DNA of 43,419 nt from a candidate division Zixibacteria bacterium SM23_73_3 (GTDB lineage: Bacteria; Zixibacteria; MSB-5A5; SM1-73), in NCBI GenBank assembly GCA_001304155.1, contig LJUX01000005.1, positions 1 through 43,419 on the forward strand, written 5' to 3'. Shown in pieces: positions 1 through 9,773 of the stretch. The notes beneath the pieces are model-generated. The model searched no databases. It saw only the letters and a list, made by a program, of their open reading frames with translations, and had not been told where the DNA came from. Position 1 is the stretch's first letter; the number at the start of each line of letters is the position of its first letter. The translations under genes were made by a program, and so were the position numbers.

Positions 1-20
1 GCCCAAAAGGGCTACCCGAC

Positions 21-218
21 AATCTCCTGACACACAGAATCCCAACAGGGAGGAAGGTTGAAAAAAAATAAAAATGAACTCCAGAACGCCCAGAAAGCCC
101 AGAACCGCCAGTATCGTAGTTTGTAACCTGCTGACGCACAGAATAATAGCAGGCAAGAAGGGTGTGAAAGAAAAAATGAAAATGAGCTCCAGAAAGCCCA
201 GAAACGCCAGTATCGCAG
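21..218. repeat. Diverged tandem duplication of about 100 bp
   Basis: Two imperfect copies lie head to tail at 21-119 and 125-218. Each runs from CTGACxCACAGAAT through an A-rich stretch to CTCCAGAA, GCCCAGAAA and CGCCAGTATCG. A third, very partial echo (GGAGGAAGGCTG) follows at about 226-237. A short plus-strand frame through both copies is lysine- and arginine-rich with no recognisable domain, so I treat the stretch as non-coding. It sits just downstream of the minus-strand regulator that ends at 260. Confidence 0.6.
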
Positions 219-259
219 GTCGAAGGAGGAAGGCTGTGGCAGCGCAAGAAAATCAGGCG

Positions 260-1648
260 CTACTCCCCGATCTGGTATTCTTTTATCTTATAGAGAAGTG
301 AGCGGTAGCTTATCTCCAAAAGCTGGGCGGCTTTTCTCCTGTTCCAGTTGGTCTTGTCGAGCGCCTGGGTGATTAAGGCTTTTTCCTCTGCCGCCACGGC
401 TGTGCCAACTCTTTTTTTTAAGGAAAAACTCTTCAAATCAGAGGCTGAATTAACAGATAAAGAGGGGGAAGTTAATTCACCAGAGTGACGTTTGATAGTA
501 TCTAAAGCGACATTTTCGTCTTCCCGGACCACGATCTGCTTGATTATATTTTCCAACTGTCGCACGTTTCCGGGCCAGTCGAAATTCTGTAAAAGCTCCA
601 CGGTAGCAGATGAAGGTGGACGATACTTTTTATTGTATAGAGTGTAATACTTTTGCAGGAAATGCTCGACCAACAGAGGTATATCCTCTCTTCTTTCCCT
701 CAAGTGTGGCAAATTCAAGGTGACCTCGTTCAGACGATAGAACAGGTCCTCTCTTATGGTTCTATCTTTTAAAGCCTTTTCCAAATCTCTATTGGTGGCG
801 CAAACGATTCTGGTGTCCACTTTGATGGTCTTTATTCCCCCCACCCGCATGAACTCGTATTGTTCTAAAACCTGAAGCAACTTAGATTGTAATTCCAGAG
901 GCATGTCACCGATCTCATCTAAAAAGATGGTCCCTTTATTTGCCATCTCAAACCTTCCTGGCTTGGTCTTATGCGCGCCGGTGAAAGCTCCTTTTTCGTA
1001 GCCAAAAAGCTCTGCCTCCAGAAGTTCCCGGGGGATGGCGGCACAATTTACTTTAATGAAAGGTCCGCTTTTGCGGGCCGAAAGAGAATGGAGCATTCTT
1101 GCCACTATCTCTTTGCCGGTGCCCGACTCGCCCCGGATCAAAACGGTCAGTTCACTGTCTGCCACCTGCTCAATCACCGCTTTGATTTGAAGCATGCCAG
1201 GACTATCTCCGATCAGCTCCTCATAGTAAGATTTTGTCTTCAGCTCCGATCTTAGATAATCCAGTTCTTGTTTCAGGCGATTCTTTTCCAGAACACCCTG
1301 AATGTGGATCTCCACCTCCTTGACGTCGAAGGGCTTGTTGATGAACTCAGAAGCCCCCCTTTTGATCGACTCCACCACGTTTTTGGTCTCTCCATGTCCG
1401 GAGAGCATGATCACCTCAGTGGGGCGATCCATAGACTTGATTTTGTCCAAAACCTCCAGTCCTTCCATTCCGGGCATTTTTATGTCCAGAAGAACCAGAT
1501 TGGGACGGGTTTTGGAGACCATCTGTAATCCTTCCAGTCCGTCCTTGGCGGAGAGGATATCATAGGTATCTCCCAAACCCTCGTTCAAAATCCAGGAAAC
1601 TTTGGGGTCATCATCGATGATCAGTATCTTTACTTTTTCTCTCTCCAT
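260..1648 (-). CDS. NtrC-family sigma54-dependent response regulator
   Basis: A 462-residue activator of sigma54 RNA polymerase. Residues 5-120 are a receiver domain with the acidic pair D12/D13, phosphoacceptor D55 and the conserved Lys in FINKPF. Residues 145-375 are an AAA+ module with Walker A GESGTGKE, an intact GAFTGA sigma54-contact loop and Walker B GTIFLDE. The C-terminus is a Fis-type helix-turn-helix (NWNRRKAAQLLEISYRSLL). It is the last gene of a signalling block; 124 bp separate it from the hybrid kinase upstream, a plausible partner. The targets are not visible here, and no -24/-12 promoter was found nearby by eye. Confidence 0.93.
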   Translation of the reverse strand: MEREKVKILIIDDDPKVSWILNEGLGDTYDILSAKDGLEGLQMVSKTRPNLVLLDIKMPGMEGLEVLDKIKSMDRPTEVIMLSGHGETKNVVESIKRGASEFINKPFDVKEVEIHIQGVLEKNRLKQELDYLRSELKTKSYYEELIGDSPGMLQIKAVIEQVADSELTVLIRGESGTGKEIVARMLHSLSARKSGPFIKVNCAAIPRELLEAELFGYEKGAFTGAHKTKPGRFEMANKGTIFLDEIGDMPLELQSKLLQVLEQYEFMRVGGIKTIKVDTRIVCATNRDLEKALKDRTIREDLFYRLNEVTLNLPHLRERREDIPLLVEHFLQKYYTLYNKKYRPPSSATVELLQNFDWPGNVRQLENIIKQIVVREDENVALDTIKRHSGELTSPSLSVNSASDLKSFSLKKRVGTAVAAEEKALITQALDKTNWNRRKAAQLLEISYRSLLYKIKEYQIGE

Positions 1649-1772
1649 GTTTTTTACTGAAGAATAGATTTTTCAAGTTCTATCTATTTTTATGCCAGCC
1701 GCTTTTTTTTATTATCGGCAGTAATTAACGTTTATACAGAAATTCATCCCTTACTTTGTCTTTTCCAAAACT

Positions 1773-3857
1773 TCAGATGGCGGGTATATCCACAAAGAAG
1801 GTAGTCCCTTTCTTGAATTTACTTTGGACTGAGATTCGACCTGCATGAGCTTTCACTATCCGTTCCACCGCTGCCAGACCCAAACCGGTTCCCTCTTTTT
1901 TGGTGGTAAAATAGCGATCAAATATGCGGGGTAGATTCTTAGGAGGGATTCCGCATCCAGTATCCGCTATGCCAACTCGAACAAACTCCACTCTTCTCTT
2001 AGGATCTCTATATCTGGTAATGCATACCCTCAATTCTCCGCCGTCAGACATAGCCTCAATAGAATTGAGTATCATGTTTAAGAAAACCTCCATCATCTGA
2101 TTCTTATCAACCAAAACCATATATCCTTCGCTATACTCCTTTTTTAGGGTTATATTTCTATTGGTTAAATCTCGTCCCACCAGCTTCAATGCTCGATTTA
2201 GGACCGTACCAATGTCCCTTTTCTCCAGCTCGTACTTGTAAGGATTAGAGAAACTAAGGATCTCTTTTACCAGTCCATCCAGACGGAAGATCTCCTCTTC
2301 CACCAAGTTAAAATACTTCTCTTTGTCTTTGCCTTCTGACCATTTTTCCCTCAGAAGCTGTAAGGTTCCCTTGATATTAGTTAGCGGTTTTTTCAAGTCG
2401 TGGGTGATCTCCGAAACCAAATTACCCATGGTCACAAGACGGGTAGCATTGAGCAAAGACTTCTGCTTCTCGTAGACGGAGGCAGATTGTGAGATGATTA
2501 TAGAGATCAAACGGATCTGTTCGTTGGAGCAACTTTTTTGCTGGTAGTTTCCCACCGAAAGCACCCCGTGGACGCTCCTTTCGGCAATTATCGGAAAAGA
2601 GGTTATTGAATCCACATGCAGTGATAAATCTGGGTCATCTTCTAAGCTTTTCCTGATCTTTTGGTTCACCTTCTCTGGATTGTAGATATCATCCTTAGCC
2701 AGGGGAATCATAAGATTTCGCTTATTATTTTCACATCCTTGGAGCCGGTTCAAGATCAACTCATTTGCTTTCTCGTTCCAGTCAAACCACAGGGCAAATT
2801 CAACCGGCATGATTGCTCTTACCTTCTCAAAGACAAAATCACAGACCGCCTGGAAATCTTCCACAGAGGAAAGCTGAGTGGCAATATCATACAGGACCTC
2901 CAGCTCCTCGATTTTTTTCAGATTCTGGTTGAAGTGTTCTGTATCGTCTATGGCAATGGCGGCTTGGGAGGCAAAAGTGGTCAAGAGCCTCAGATCGTTT
3001 TGGGTAAAGGGATCGTCGGTCTTCTTGTCACTTAAGTTGATTACTCCCAATATGTTATCTTTAACCCTTAAAGGAACACATAAAAGCGATCTGGTGGCAT
3101 AATGCTTCTTGCTCAAATGACTGAATCGACGGTCCTTTTTGATATCTCTCACTATCAAAGGAGTTCCCTTTTGAGCCACGTAGCCGGCGATGCTTGATCC
3201 CAATTCCAATCTGGTGTGCTTCACTATATGAGGACTCAAGCCGATGGCGGCTTCAATAGCCAACACGTTCTCCGGTTTTTGAATAAGCATAATTGACCCG
3301 GATTTTGCTTCGATAACCCTGGTGGCTAAGGAAACGATCTTGTTGAGAAGAGCCTTCAAATCCTCGGTGGTACTCAAGGACATTCCCGCCTTATATAAAG
3401 CATCCAGCTCCGCCAACTTCTTCTTCAACTCCAGATTTTTCTTTTTCAGTTCGGTCAAAAGCTTGATCTTATCTTCTTCTGCCCTCCGTTTCTCCAAAGC
3501 CCTCTGTATGGTGAGCTTGAGTTCAGGAAACTCTATTGGCTTCATCAGATAATCATAAGCACCCTGATTGATGGCGCTGATGGCTGATTCCAAGGAGGCG
3601 TATCCGGTCATCAAGATAACCAAGGCATCCTCATCCTTTTTCCGTGCCGCCTTCAGAATATCCAATCCATCCACCCGGGGCATTTTTATGTCCGTGATCA
3701 CCAGATCGAAGTTATCTTTTTGAATCTTCCTGAGAGCTTCCTCGCCTTCCTCCACCGTGGTGACCTCATACCCTACCTTGGAAAGCAATGTCTGAAGGCT
3801 GTCACACATTCCCTTTTCATCATCTACCACCAGTATCCTTGTAGAATCCTGTTGCAT
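1773..3857 (-). CDS. Receiver-GAF-GAF histidine kinase
   Basis: A 694-residue cytoplasmic sensor kinase with no membrane segment. Residues 7-120 are a receiver (D12/D13, phosphoacceptor D56, Lys in LMKPIEF), followed by a coiled coil, two GAF-like domains (about 150-310 and 320-465), a HisKA dimerisation helix with H486 in EITHDLKKP, and a HATPase domain with an N-box (NMILNSIEAM), DTGCGIPP and GTGLGL. A receiver at the N-terminus of a kinase suggests it takes a phosphate from another kinase or modulates its own activity. The start is supported by AAGGGA upstream of ATG. It begins 15 bp after the stop of the kinase at 3873-5270, so the two are probably co-translated. Confidence 0.92.
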   Translation of the reverse strand: MQQDSTRILVVDDEKGMCDSLQTLLSKVGYEVTTVEEGEEALRKIQKDNFDLVITDIKMPRVDGLDILKAARKKDEDALVILMTGYASLESAISAINQGAYDYLMKPIEFPELKLTIQRALEKRRAEEDKIKLLTELKKKNLELKKKLAELDALYKAGMSLSTTEDLKALLNKIVSLATRVIEAKSGSIMLIQKPENVLAIEAAIGLSPHIVKHTRLELGSSIAGYVAQKGTPLIVRDIKKDRRFSHLSKKHYATRSLLCVPLRVKDNILGVINLSDKKTDDPFTQNDLRLLTTFASQAAIAIDDTEHFNQNLKKIEELEVLYDIATQLSSVEDFQAVCDFVFEKVRAIMPVEFALWFDWNEKANELILNRLQGCENNKRNLMIPLAKDDIYNPEKVNQKIRKSLEDDPDLSLHVDSITSFPIIAERSVHGVLSVGNYQQKSCSNEQIRLISIIISQSASVYEKQKSLLNATRLVTMGNLVSEITHDLKKPLTNIKGTLQLLREKWSEGKDKEKYFNLVEEEIFRLDGLVKEILSFSNPYKYELEKRDIGTVLNRALKLVGRDLTNRNITLKKEYSEGYMVLVDKNQMMEVFLNMILNSIEAMSDGGELRVCITRYRDPKRRVEFVRVGIADTGCGIPPKNLPRIFDRYFTTKKEGTGLGLAAVERIVKAHAGRISVQSKFKKGTTFFVDIPAI

Positions 3858-3872
3858 AGATATCCCTTCTTA

Positions 3873-5270
3873 TCAGAAACCAGCTATCTCATTTAGTCTG
3901 ACGCTTTTTGGCAAAGTGAGAAGAAAACTTGTCCCTTTCTCTTGCCTTATGGCTTGAATGGTGCCCCCATGTCTTTGCATTATCCCGTAGCATATCCACA
4001 GACCCAGGCCGGTCCCTCGTCCCTCCTGTTTGGTGGTGAAAAATGGTTCAAATATCCTGGAGAGATTCTTCTCCGGTATTCCACATCCTGTATCGGAAAA
4101 TTCGATTTCCACCCTCATCTCCGAATTCCGTGCACTTAGTCTGATCTCTCCTCCTTGAGGCATAAAATCCCTGGAGTTGACCAGAAGGTTAAGAAATACC
4201 TGTTTGAGTTGATCTTCAGATCCCATCACAAAAAACAGATTCTCCGGCAGCTTTTTTTTAATCTTGATGTTTCTGCTAAGAAATTCCTTCTCTAAAAGAG
4301 AGATGGTTTGCTTCAAAATGGTGGAAAGATCTAAAAGGGTCATTTTGGTTTTCTCCGGGCGAGAGAAATCCAAAAGACTTTTGACAATACGTGCGATGCG
4401 GTCCACCTCCTCCTTAATCATTTCAAGATTATACCGGTTGGAATCGCCCTCATCAATGCTCTCAGAGGAAATCAGAAGGTAGTTTTTGATGATCCCCAGA
4501 GGATTGTTAATCTCATGAGCAAGAGAAGCTGAAAGTTGTCCCAAGGCAGCCAGTTTTTCAGTCTGGATAAGCTGTCTTTGGGTCTTTCTCAACTCTGCGT
4601 TTATGCACTTTTGATTTTCATAAAGTATTGCATTTTCCACCGCTACGGTGAGATGATCTGCCAGCACAAAAATGAACTCCAGGTCACTGTCTGTAAACCG
4701 CAAATTCTTATTTTTGGAACCTAAGCTTAAAATTCCAACAAGTTCATCTCTGCTTATTAAGGGGACACATAGTTTACAGTCTAATTTTTTTAAAATTTCC
4801 ATCTCCGGATTATCATCTCTTAGAAATGCTTGAATCTCTTCTATAAACAAAGACTCTTTCTCTGTGAGAAACAATCTGTAAAGCTCTCCTTTCAAGCTGA
4901 TCTCCCAATGCTTTGTCTCAGCAGATGATTTGAGGGGAATTCCCTTTAGCTTAATGAAAGACAGTTTATCTTGTTTTGGATCCCGGCGGAGGAATATGGC
5001 TATGTTTTTAATGCCTAACTGATCCACAAGGGTGGAAAGCATCTGACTCAGTAAAGCCTCCAGATCAAGCACTGAATTGAGTTTCCGGGAGAGTTCGAAG
5101 ATGGTATAGAGGTCAAATATCTTCTGCTTCAGTCGTCTGTTAGCCTGAGTGAGGCGATTGATCTTATCCTCTATTACGTTTTTAAAAAGACTGACCGACT
5201 CTATGATCCTTTTTTTCATCTGGATGTCAGATGGGTCAGGATGATTGGGCAAACTCTGCAAATCAGACAT
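3873..5270 (-). CDS. GAF-domain histidine kinase
   Basis: A 465-residue soluble sensor kinase. An N-terminal coiled coil (about 20-60) precedes a GAF-like domain (about 70-220), a HisKA helix with H252 in [11 protein letters not shown], and a HATPase domain with [18 protein letters not shown] and GTGLGLW. The N-box has a substitution (NSRDFM where NAxxAM is usual) but the Asn is kept. No transmembrane helix is present, so the signal is probably cytoplasmic or comes through a partner. It lies directly upstream of the hybrid kinase and likely shares its mRNA. No strong Shine-Dalgarno precedes the ATG. Confidence 0.92.
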   Translation of the reverse strand: MSDLQSLPNHPDPSDIQMKKRIIESVSLFKNVIEDKINRLTQANRRLKQKIFDLYTIFELSRKLNSVLDLEALLSQMLSTLVDQLGIKNIAIFLRRDPKQDKLSFIKLKGIPLKSSAETKHWEISLKGELYRLFLTEKESLFIEEIQAFLRDDNPEMEILKKLDCKLCVPLISRDELVGILSLGSKNKNLRFTDSDLEFIFVLADHLTVAVENAILYENQKCINAELRKTQRQLIQTEKLAALGQLSASLAHEINNPLGIIKNYLLISSESIDEGDSNRYNLEMIKEEVDRIARIVKSLLDFSRPEKTKMTLLDLSTILKQTISLLEKEFLSRNIKIKKKLPENLFFVMGSEDQLKQVFLNLLVNSRDFMPQGGEIRLSARNSEMRVEIEFSDTGCGIPEKNLSRIFEPFFTTKQEGRGTGLGLWICYGIMQRHGGTIQAIRQEKGTSFLLTLPKSVRLNEIAGF

Positions 5271-5761
5271 AAGTTCAATTGAATTGTTGGAGGTTAATTC
5301 TCCTCTTCTTTGTTTGTCCTGGGGACGTCATTTAAATCCACACTCCAGACAGCCTTCAAATGACGGAAGTGGAGATCTATAAAATAATTTTCTTGGGACG
5401 AAAAATTTTCATCTCTGTTCTCAAAAATGGTCTTTCCCATAACGAGCGACGTTTAGCCCGGATACAAAAGTTGACCCCAAGGTAGATTCCAATAACCTGC
5501 AAGCATGAATCAACTTGTATCATTTTCATTATTTTTATGATCGGCAGGAAAGAAAGCAAATTAATCAAAATCTGCAAACTTTTGCAGGCATAGCTTTGTC
5601 AGTCCGAGCCTCAGGAAGGGAATAAGCTCGGGAATTACATATTTAACGAAGATACCGAATTGACGATCGATCACCGCCCGGAACCAGAAGCGCATATTGG
5701 ACCGACACAACACCTCAAATCCACCTCTTCACCTTTCATTGAATTTGCTACCTGGGGTTAT

Positions 5762-5802
5762 AAAAAGGGCCAGCGCCTGACTTGATTAGGTGCTGGCTTT
5801 TC
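5762..5802 (-). terminator. Bidirectional intrinsic terminator
   Basis: Arms CCAGCGCCT (5770-5778) and AGGTGCTGG (5788-5796) form a 9-bp stem with one G-U pair and a 9-nt loop. On the minus strand it is followed by CCCTTTTTA, and on the plus strand by CTTTT. It would end minus-strand transcripts coming from the NtrC gene or from the small ORF at 5914-6138. Confidence 0.6.
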
Positions 5803-5913
5803 ATGTTTAAATGTAGGATTAATCTTCAAAGTTGCACTATGGAGGGCTCAAATTCTGCCACATGTATTTATTTTTGTATGGAAAGCTCAAAAGGCAAGGT
5901 TTATCATAACACC

Positions 5914-6138
5914 TCATTCATTTGCTGTAGATTTATTTTTTTTCCATTCATGAAATATGCACCTCCCCAGTTCTGGTGCATATTCATAACATCTTTTATA
6001 GCTTCCGAAAGGGACTTTTCCATCTAGGGAAAAACAGTCTAAATCCATATCCTTACAGGGAATTTCTTTAAAATTCACCAGCATTCTTTCCTCTTTGGGG
6101 AGATTGGATATGAGTTTATTTGTCCATTTAGTTCTCAT
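5914..6138 (-). CDS. Possible small four-cysteine protein
   Basis: I do not recognise this 74-residue reading frame. It looks protein-like: charged, with K/E/D spread evenly, and four cysteines (positions 28, 35, 51 and 59) within PCKD, DCFS, RCYEY and RCIFH, which could bind metal or form disulphides. An intrinsic terminator lies about 110 bp downstream. Against it, there is no Shine-Dalgarno before the ATG, and the stretch between the two regulators is otherwise non-coding. It could equally be a remnant. Confidence 0.33.
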   Translation of the reverse strand: MRTKWTNKLISNLPKEERMLVNFKEIPCKDMDLDCFSLDGKVPFGSYKRCYEYAPELGRCIFHEWKKNKSTANE

Positions 6139-6191
6139 AACATATGAATGGTAAACTGAGATTAAATTCAGGTTAGGTTGGCCACACTCAA

Positions 6192-7565
6192 TCAGTCCTG
6201 ATCAACCATTTCGTCCTTCAAACCATATTCATGTAATTTGTTGCGTAAGGTGCGAGTCGAAATCCCTAAAATTTCTGCGGCTTTGGTTCGATTCCCCCCC
6301 TGTGCCCTCAACGTCCTTAAGATTAACTTTCGTTCAGCCTCATGAATAGTGGCGCCCACCTCAATCTCTTCTGGTGGCAGTTTTATCTTGCCAAAGGCCA
6401 GTTCCTTGGGAAAATCACGAGGAGTGAGAATCCTGCTCTTGGCGATCACCACTGCTCTCTCGATGTAGTTTTCCAGCTCTCTCACATTCCCAAGCCAGGA
6501 ATAATTCAAGAACATCTCATACACCTTCTGCGAGATTCCCTCTATCTGCCGATTGTTTTCCAGATTATATTTCCTTAAGAAATGCTGGGCTAAAGCGGGA
6601 ATATCTTCCTTCCTCTCTCTCAACGGAGATATATGAATTGGAACCACGTTGAGCCGGTAAAAGAGATCCTCTCTGAATTTCCCTTGCTCTATAAGTCTCT
6701 TTAGGTTACGGTTTGAGGTGGCGATAATTCGGACATCCACCTGAATGGAGATTCCCGAGCCCACCCTTTCAAATTCCCTCTCCTGCAAAACCCGCAAAAG
6801 CTTTCCTTGCAGGTGGAGAGATATCTCACTTATCTCATCCAGGAGCAAAGTCCCCCTATCCGCCAGCTCAAATCTTCCTCGAGATTGCCTTATAGCTCCG
6901 CTAAAAGAACCTTTTTCATGTCCGAAAAGCTCGCTTTCCACTAAACCTTCAGGAAGCGCGGCACAATTTATCCGAATGAAGGGTCCCTCCCGACGAGAGC
7001 TATTGTAGTGAATGGCTTTTGCGATCAGCTCTTTTCCGGTCCCCGACTCCCCGGTGAGCAAAACCGTCGCTTTCGTATCTGCCACCGTCTCCACCAGCGC
7101 AAAGACCTCCTGCATCTGGGGACTTTTGCCCACGATGTTGTCAAATCGGTATTTTCCTATAACTTCTGACCTTAAAAGTTTGTTTTCCAACAAAAGTTGT
7201 TTATGCTCAAGCGCTCTTTTTAAAATCAACTCGATCTCATCTATGGAAAAGGGTTTCATCACGTAGTGGAAGGCTCCCAATTTCATAGCCTCCACCGCAT
7301 TCTGCACGGTGCCATAAGCGGTCATTATCACCACCTTGGCGTCCGGGAGAAAATCTCGGGTGGTCTTGAGAAGTTCCATCCCATCCATGCTGGGCATGCG
7401 AACATCAGAGAGAATTATGTCGTATTCCTCCTCTCTGATCTTCTCCAAAGCCTCTTCTCCGGTGGAAGCTAAATCCACCCCATACCCGGAGCGATTCAAA
7501 GTTTCACTTAAGAAATCTCTTAAAAGGGGATCATCATCCACCACTAAAATCTTCTTTTCCATCAT
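6192..7565 (-). CDS. NtrC-family sigma54-dependent response regulator with variant GAFTGA loop
   Basis: A 457-residue regulator built as receiver (D10/D11, phosphoacceptor D54, Lys in VMKPFS), AAA+ module (Walker A GESGTGKE, Walker B GTLLLDE) and a Fis-type HTH (GGNRTKAAEILGISTRTL). The loop that contacts sigma54 reads GSFSGA rather than GAFTGA. The arrangement fits a sigma54 activator paired with the PAS kinase 98 bp upstream (7664-8932), in the manner of AtoC/AtoS or ZraR/ZraS. GGGGAAG lies about 9 bp before the ATG. The target promoters are not in the window. Confidence 0.92.
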   Translation of the reverse strand: MMEKKILVVDDDPLLRDFLSETLNRSGYGVDLASTGEEALEKIREEEYDIILSDVRMPSMDGMELLKTTRDFLPDAKVVIMTAYGTVQNAVEAMKLGAFHYVMKPFSIDEIELILKRALEHKQLLLENKLLRSEVIGKYRFDNIVGKSPQMQEVFALVETVADTKATVLLTGESGTGKELIAKAIHYNSSRREGPFIRINCAALPEGLVESELFGHEKGSFSGAIRQSRGRFELADRGTLLLDEISEISLHLQGKLLRVLQEREFERVGSGISIQVDVRIIATSNRNLKRLIEQGKFREDLFYRLNVVPIHISPLRERKEDIPALAQHFLRKYNLENNRQIEGISQKVYEMFLNYSWLGNVRELENYIERAVVIAKSRILTPRDFPKELAFGKIKLPPEEIEVGATIHEAERKLILRTLRAQGGNRTKAAEILGISTRTLRNKLHEYGLKDEMVDQD

Positions 7566-7663
7566 CTGTTTACTTCCCCACTTTTCTGCAATAAGCTAAA
7601 CCCAAAGTTTTAACTTTCTTTTGTTTGCAAAACAAAGTGAACCCAAAGGTGATTGATATTTCT

Positions 7664-8932
7664 TTATAAAATCATGGGTAATCTCACCATTACCATTGTC
7701 CCTTTTCCCGGCTCGCTTTCCACCTTTATATCGCCTCGGTGTGCCTCCACAATTTTCTTAACCGTGGACATGCCCAGGCCGGTGCCACCCTCTTTGGTGG
7801 TGAAAAATGGGGTGAAAAGTTTTCTTAAGGTCTCCTGGCTCATTCCTGTTCCGGTATCTGAAATCTTTAAGATAACTTCTTTATCCTTTATCTTGTGGGA
7901 AATACTTGGCGTATCAACATCCTGATTCAACTCAATCGTTATTTTGCCACTCTGGGGCATAGCTTGGACCGCATTATGCAAAAGGTTTAAAAGAATTTGG
8001 CGAAACTGCTCCGTATCCAGATGACAGAAAAGCTCATCCTTGGGATAATTTTTGACCATACGGATTTCTGTCTTCTTTTGTGAGGTATCCATTTCAAAGA
8101 AATCGATGGCCTCATCCAGAAATTTGACCATCTCAACCCTCCGAGGGTTCAGCCTGATCGGTTTTGTATAGTCAAGCAGGCTTTTGACGATCCGGTCCAG
8201 GGTCTCTACCCCTTCTATGATTTTCTTGACCAATCTTTTTCGGGAATCCCCCTCTAAGTCTCTTTCCAGAAGCTCTGCGAAACCTCGTATGCCGCCTAAA
8301 GGGTTTTTTACCTCATGTGTTACCACCGCTGCCATCTCTCCCAAAGCGGCTAATGTCTTCACTCGCCTCATCTCCTCTTCTGTCTGTTTCAGCTTGGTTA
8401 GGTCGAAGAATACCTCCACCGCTCCTAAAATCTCGCCTTCTTTATCCTTAAGAAGCGAGGTGGAAAAACTTACCGGAATCCTTTTTCCGGTTTTGGACCG
8501 AACCTGCTTCTCTTCGTTCAAACACAGTTGTTGGTGTTTTAACACAAACGGAAGGGTGAACTTCTCCTCCACTTCCCCTCCTAATATTTCCATGTAGGGT
8601 TTTCCTAATACCTCTTCTGCTCGATAATCCAAAATGCTTTCGGCTGCCCGATTGATCAGGATTATTTTGCCATCCAGATCAATGGCTAATACTCCAGAGA
8701 TTAAACTCTCCAGAATGTTATTCAGATAGCTGGATATCTTCTCCTTCTCCGCCAAGCTTTCTCTCAGCTCCAAATTGGTCCGCTCCAGTTTGAGATTTAA
8801 GTCTTCAAATTTCTTCTCTATATCCTTGTAAGCGGAGTGTAGTTTGCGGGTGATTTGGTTGAACGTGGAAAAGGAAGTGACAAAATCCTCCAGTTCCTTC
8901 TGGGAAACATTCTGACGCTGTTTTTCCTTCAT
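7664..8932 (-). CDS. PAS-domain histidine kinase
   Basis: A 422-residue kinase. An N-terminal coiled coil (about 10-65) leads into a PAS domain (about 68-185, IDLDGKIILINRAAE and the KTGKRIPVS segment), then HisKA with H206 in AAVVTHEVKNPLGGI and a HATPase domain with NLLHNAVQAM, DTGTGMS and GTGLGM. The H-box resembles nitrogen- and zinc-type kinases (NtrB/AtoS/ZraS) that pair with NtrC-like regulators, which agrees with the NtrC gene directly downstream. No membrane segment is present, so the input is cytosolic. AGGGGATAAG precedes the ATG. Confidence 0.92.
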   Translation of the reverse strand: MKEKQRQNVSQKELEDFVTSFSTFNQITRKLHSAYKDIEKKFEDLNLKLERTNLELRESLAEKEKISSYLNNILESLISGVLAIDLDGKIILINRAAESILDYRAEEVLGKPYMEILGGEVEEKFTLPFVLKHQQLCLNEEKQVRSKTGKRIPVSFSTSLLKDKEGEILGAVEVFFDLTKLKQTEEEMRRVKTLAALGEMAAVVTHEVKNPLGGIRGFAELLERDLEGDSRKRLVKKIIEGVETLDRIVKSLLDYTKPIRLNPRRVEMVKFLDEAIDFFEMDTSQKKTEIRMVKNYPKDELFCHLDTEQFRQILLNLLHNAVQAMPQSGKITIELNQDVDTPSISHKIKDKEVILKISDTGTGMSQETLRKLFTPFFTTKEGGTGLGMSTVKKIVEAHRGDIKVESEPGKGTMVMVRLPMIL

Positions 8933-9229
8933 CTTATCCCCTACCCGGATGGACCAAATGGTTCACCACTCTGTTAGAAGGAAACCTTATAAATCTCGTC
9001 AACTATTTAATTTAATCCACCTACCAACTTATGGCAAGACTTTTTTAACCTGCCAGCCATTATTTAAGAAGGGATGATTTTGAAAAGTTGACAAATTGCG
9101 TTCCCACCACCAAGATGAAATTCTGACGTTCTCAAAACTACATTCACTTTGGGAAGGTAGGGTCGCAGCTCTCTTTGCCCTGAACGCAGGTGGAGGGTGT
9201 GTTACGGTTCCCGTCTTTTAAATGTGATT

Positions 9230-9556
9230 TTACCTGGGATCTTTCTGCTGGAGGAGGTTTTGTATCTTATCTTCAACTTCCTGAACAAGTTTTGCTTTTT
9301 CGGTGATTTGATTTAAAAAATCTTTCACTTCAGCCAGTGAGCTTAAATTGGAGTCAGAGTAGCTTTTTATCTCACTTGAGGCTATCTTTTTGGTTAAGTG
9401 AGTAATGGTCTCTCCCACCTTTCTTTTTTTCCCCAGAAGAGAAATAATATCTTTTTCTTCTCCTTCATTTTTCAACTCCGCCAATATCATCTTCGACAGA
9501 TTCAAAACCTTATCATATTCCATCAAGAGCTTTTTATATTGTTCTAACAGACACAT
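9230..9556 (-). CDS. Small coiled-coil protein, FlgN-like in shape
   Basis: I cannot assign a family. The product is about 108 residues, nearly all predicted helix, with heptad-like hydrophobic spacing from LLEQYKKLLMEYDKVL to the end. Size and pattern resemble export chaperones such as FlgN/FliT, or a helical adaptor, but no diagnostic motif is visible. The start at 9556 is chosen because GGAGAG lies 4-5 bp before this ATG; an in-frame TTG at 9574 has no such site. It sits between a receiver gene and a PAS kinase, so a role as a partner in that signalling block is possible. Confidence 0.65.
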   Translation of the reverse strand: MCLLEQYKKLLMEYDKVLNLSKMILAELKNEGEEKDIISLLGKKRKVGETITHLTKKIASSEIKSYSDSNLSSLAEVKDFLNQITEKAKLVQEVEDKIQNLLQQKDPR

Positions 9557-9773
9557 GGCTCTCTCCGATCCCAAGATCCTACGAGCTATCAGTTCAAGGG
9601 GTCTTTGTCAAGATAAAAAACAATATATTCGTCATCTGGGAGAAGGCTGCAAAACGGATTAATTTTTCTTCGAAAGGTAATCATAACTAAGTTCTGCCTT
9701 AAAGAAAAGTGAATAATTCTTAATTCCAAATATGGGCTGGAGATACAGGCCGGGTTGAACAAACAGGACGAAT

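Larger units (their letters stand above)
5271..6191. other. Long intergenic stretch between kinase and NtrC gene
   Basis: About 920 bp with no convincing large gene. It holds a terminator-like hairpin at 5762-5802 and one possible small cysteine-bearing ORF on the minus strand (5914-6138), both listed separately. A 66-codon minus-strand frame at 5377-5577 has a non-protein-like composition and no ribosome binding site. I see nothing else in the remainder. Confidence 0.6.

Noticed and set aside
74-301. Plus-strand frame over the tandem duplication
   Set aside because: Lys/Arg-rich product arising from repeat sequence; no domain or start signal; overlaps the NtrC gene end.
5377-5577. 66-codon minus-strand frame as a small gene
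   Set aside because: No ribosome binding site, irregular composition and no motif.
1649-9229. Sigma54 (-24/-12) promoters near the two NtrC-type regulators
   Set aside because: No TGGCAC-N5-TTGCW match in the right position was found by eye in the intergenic gaps.
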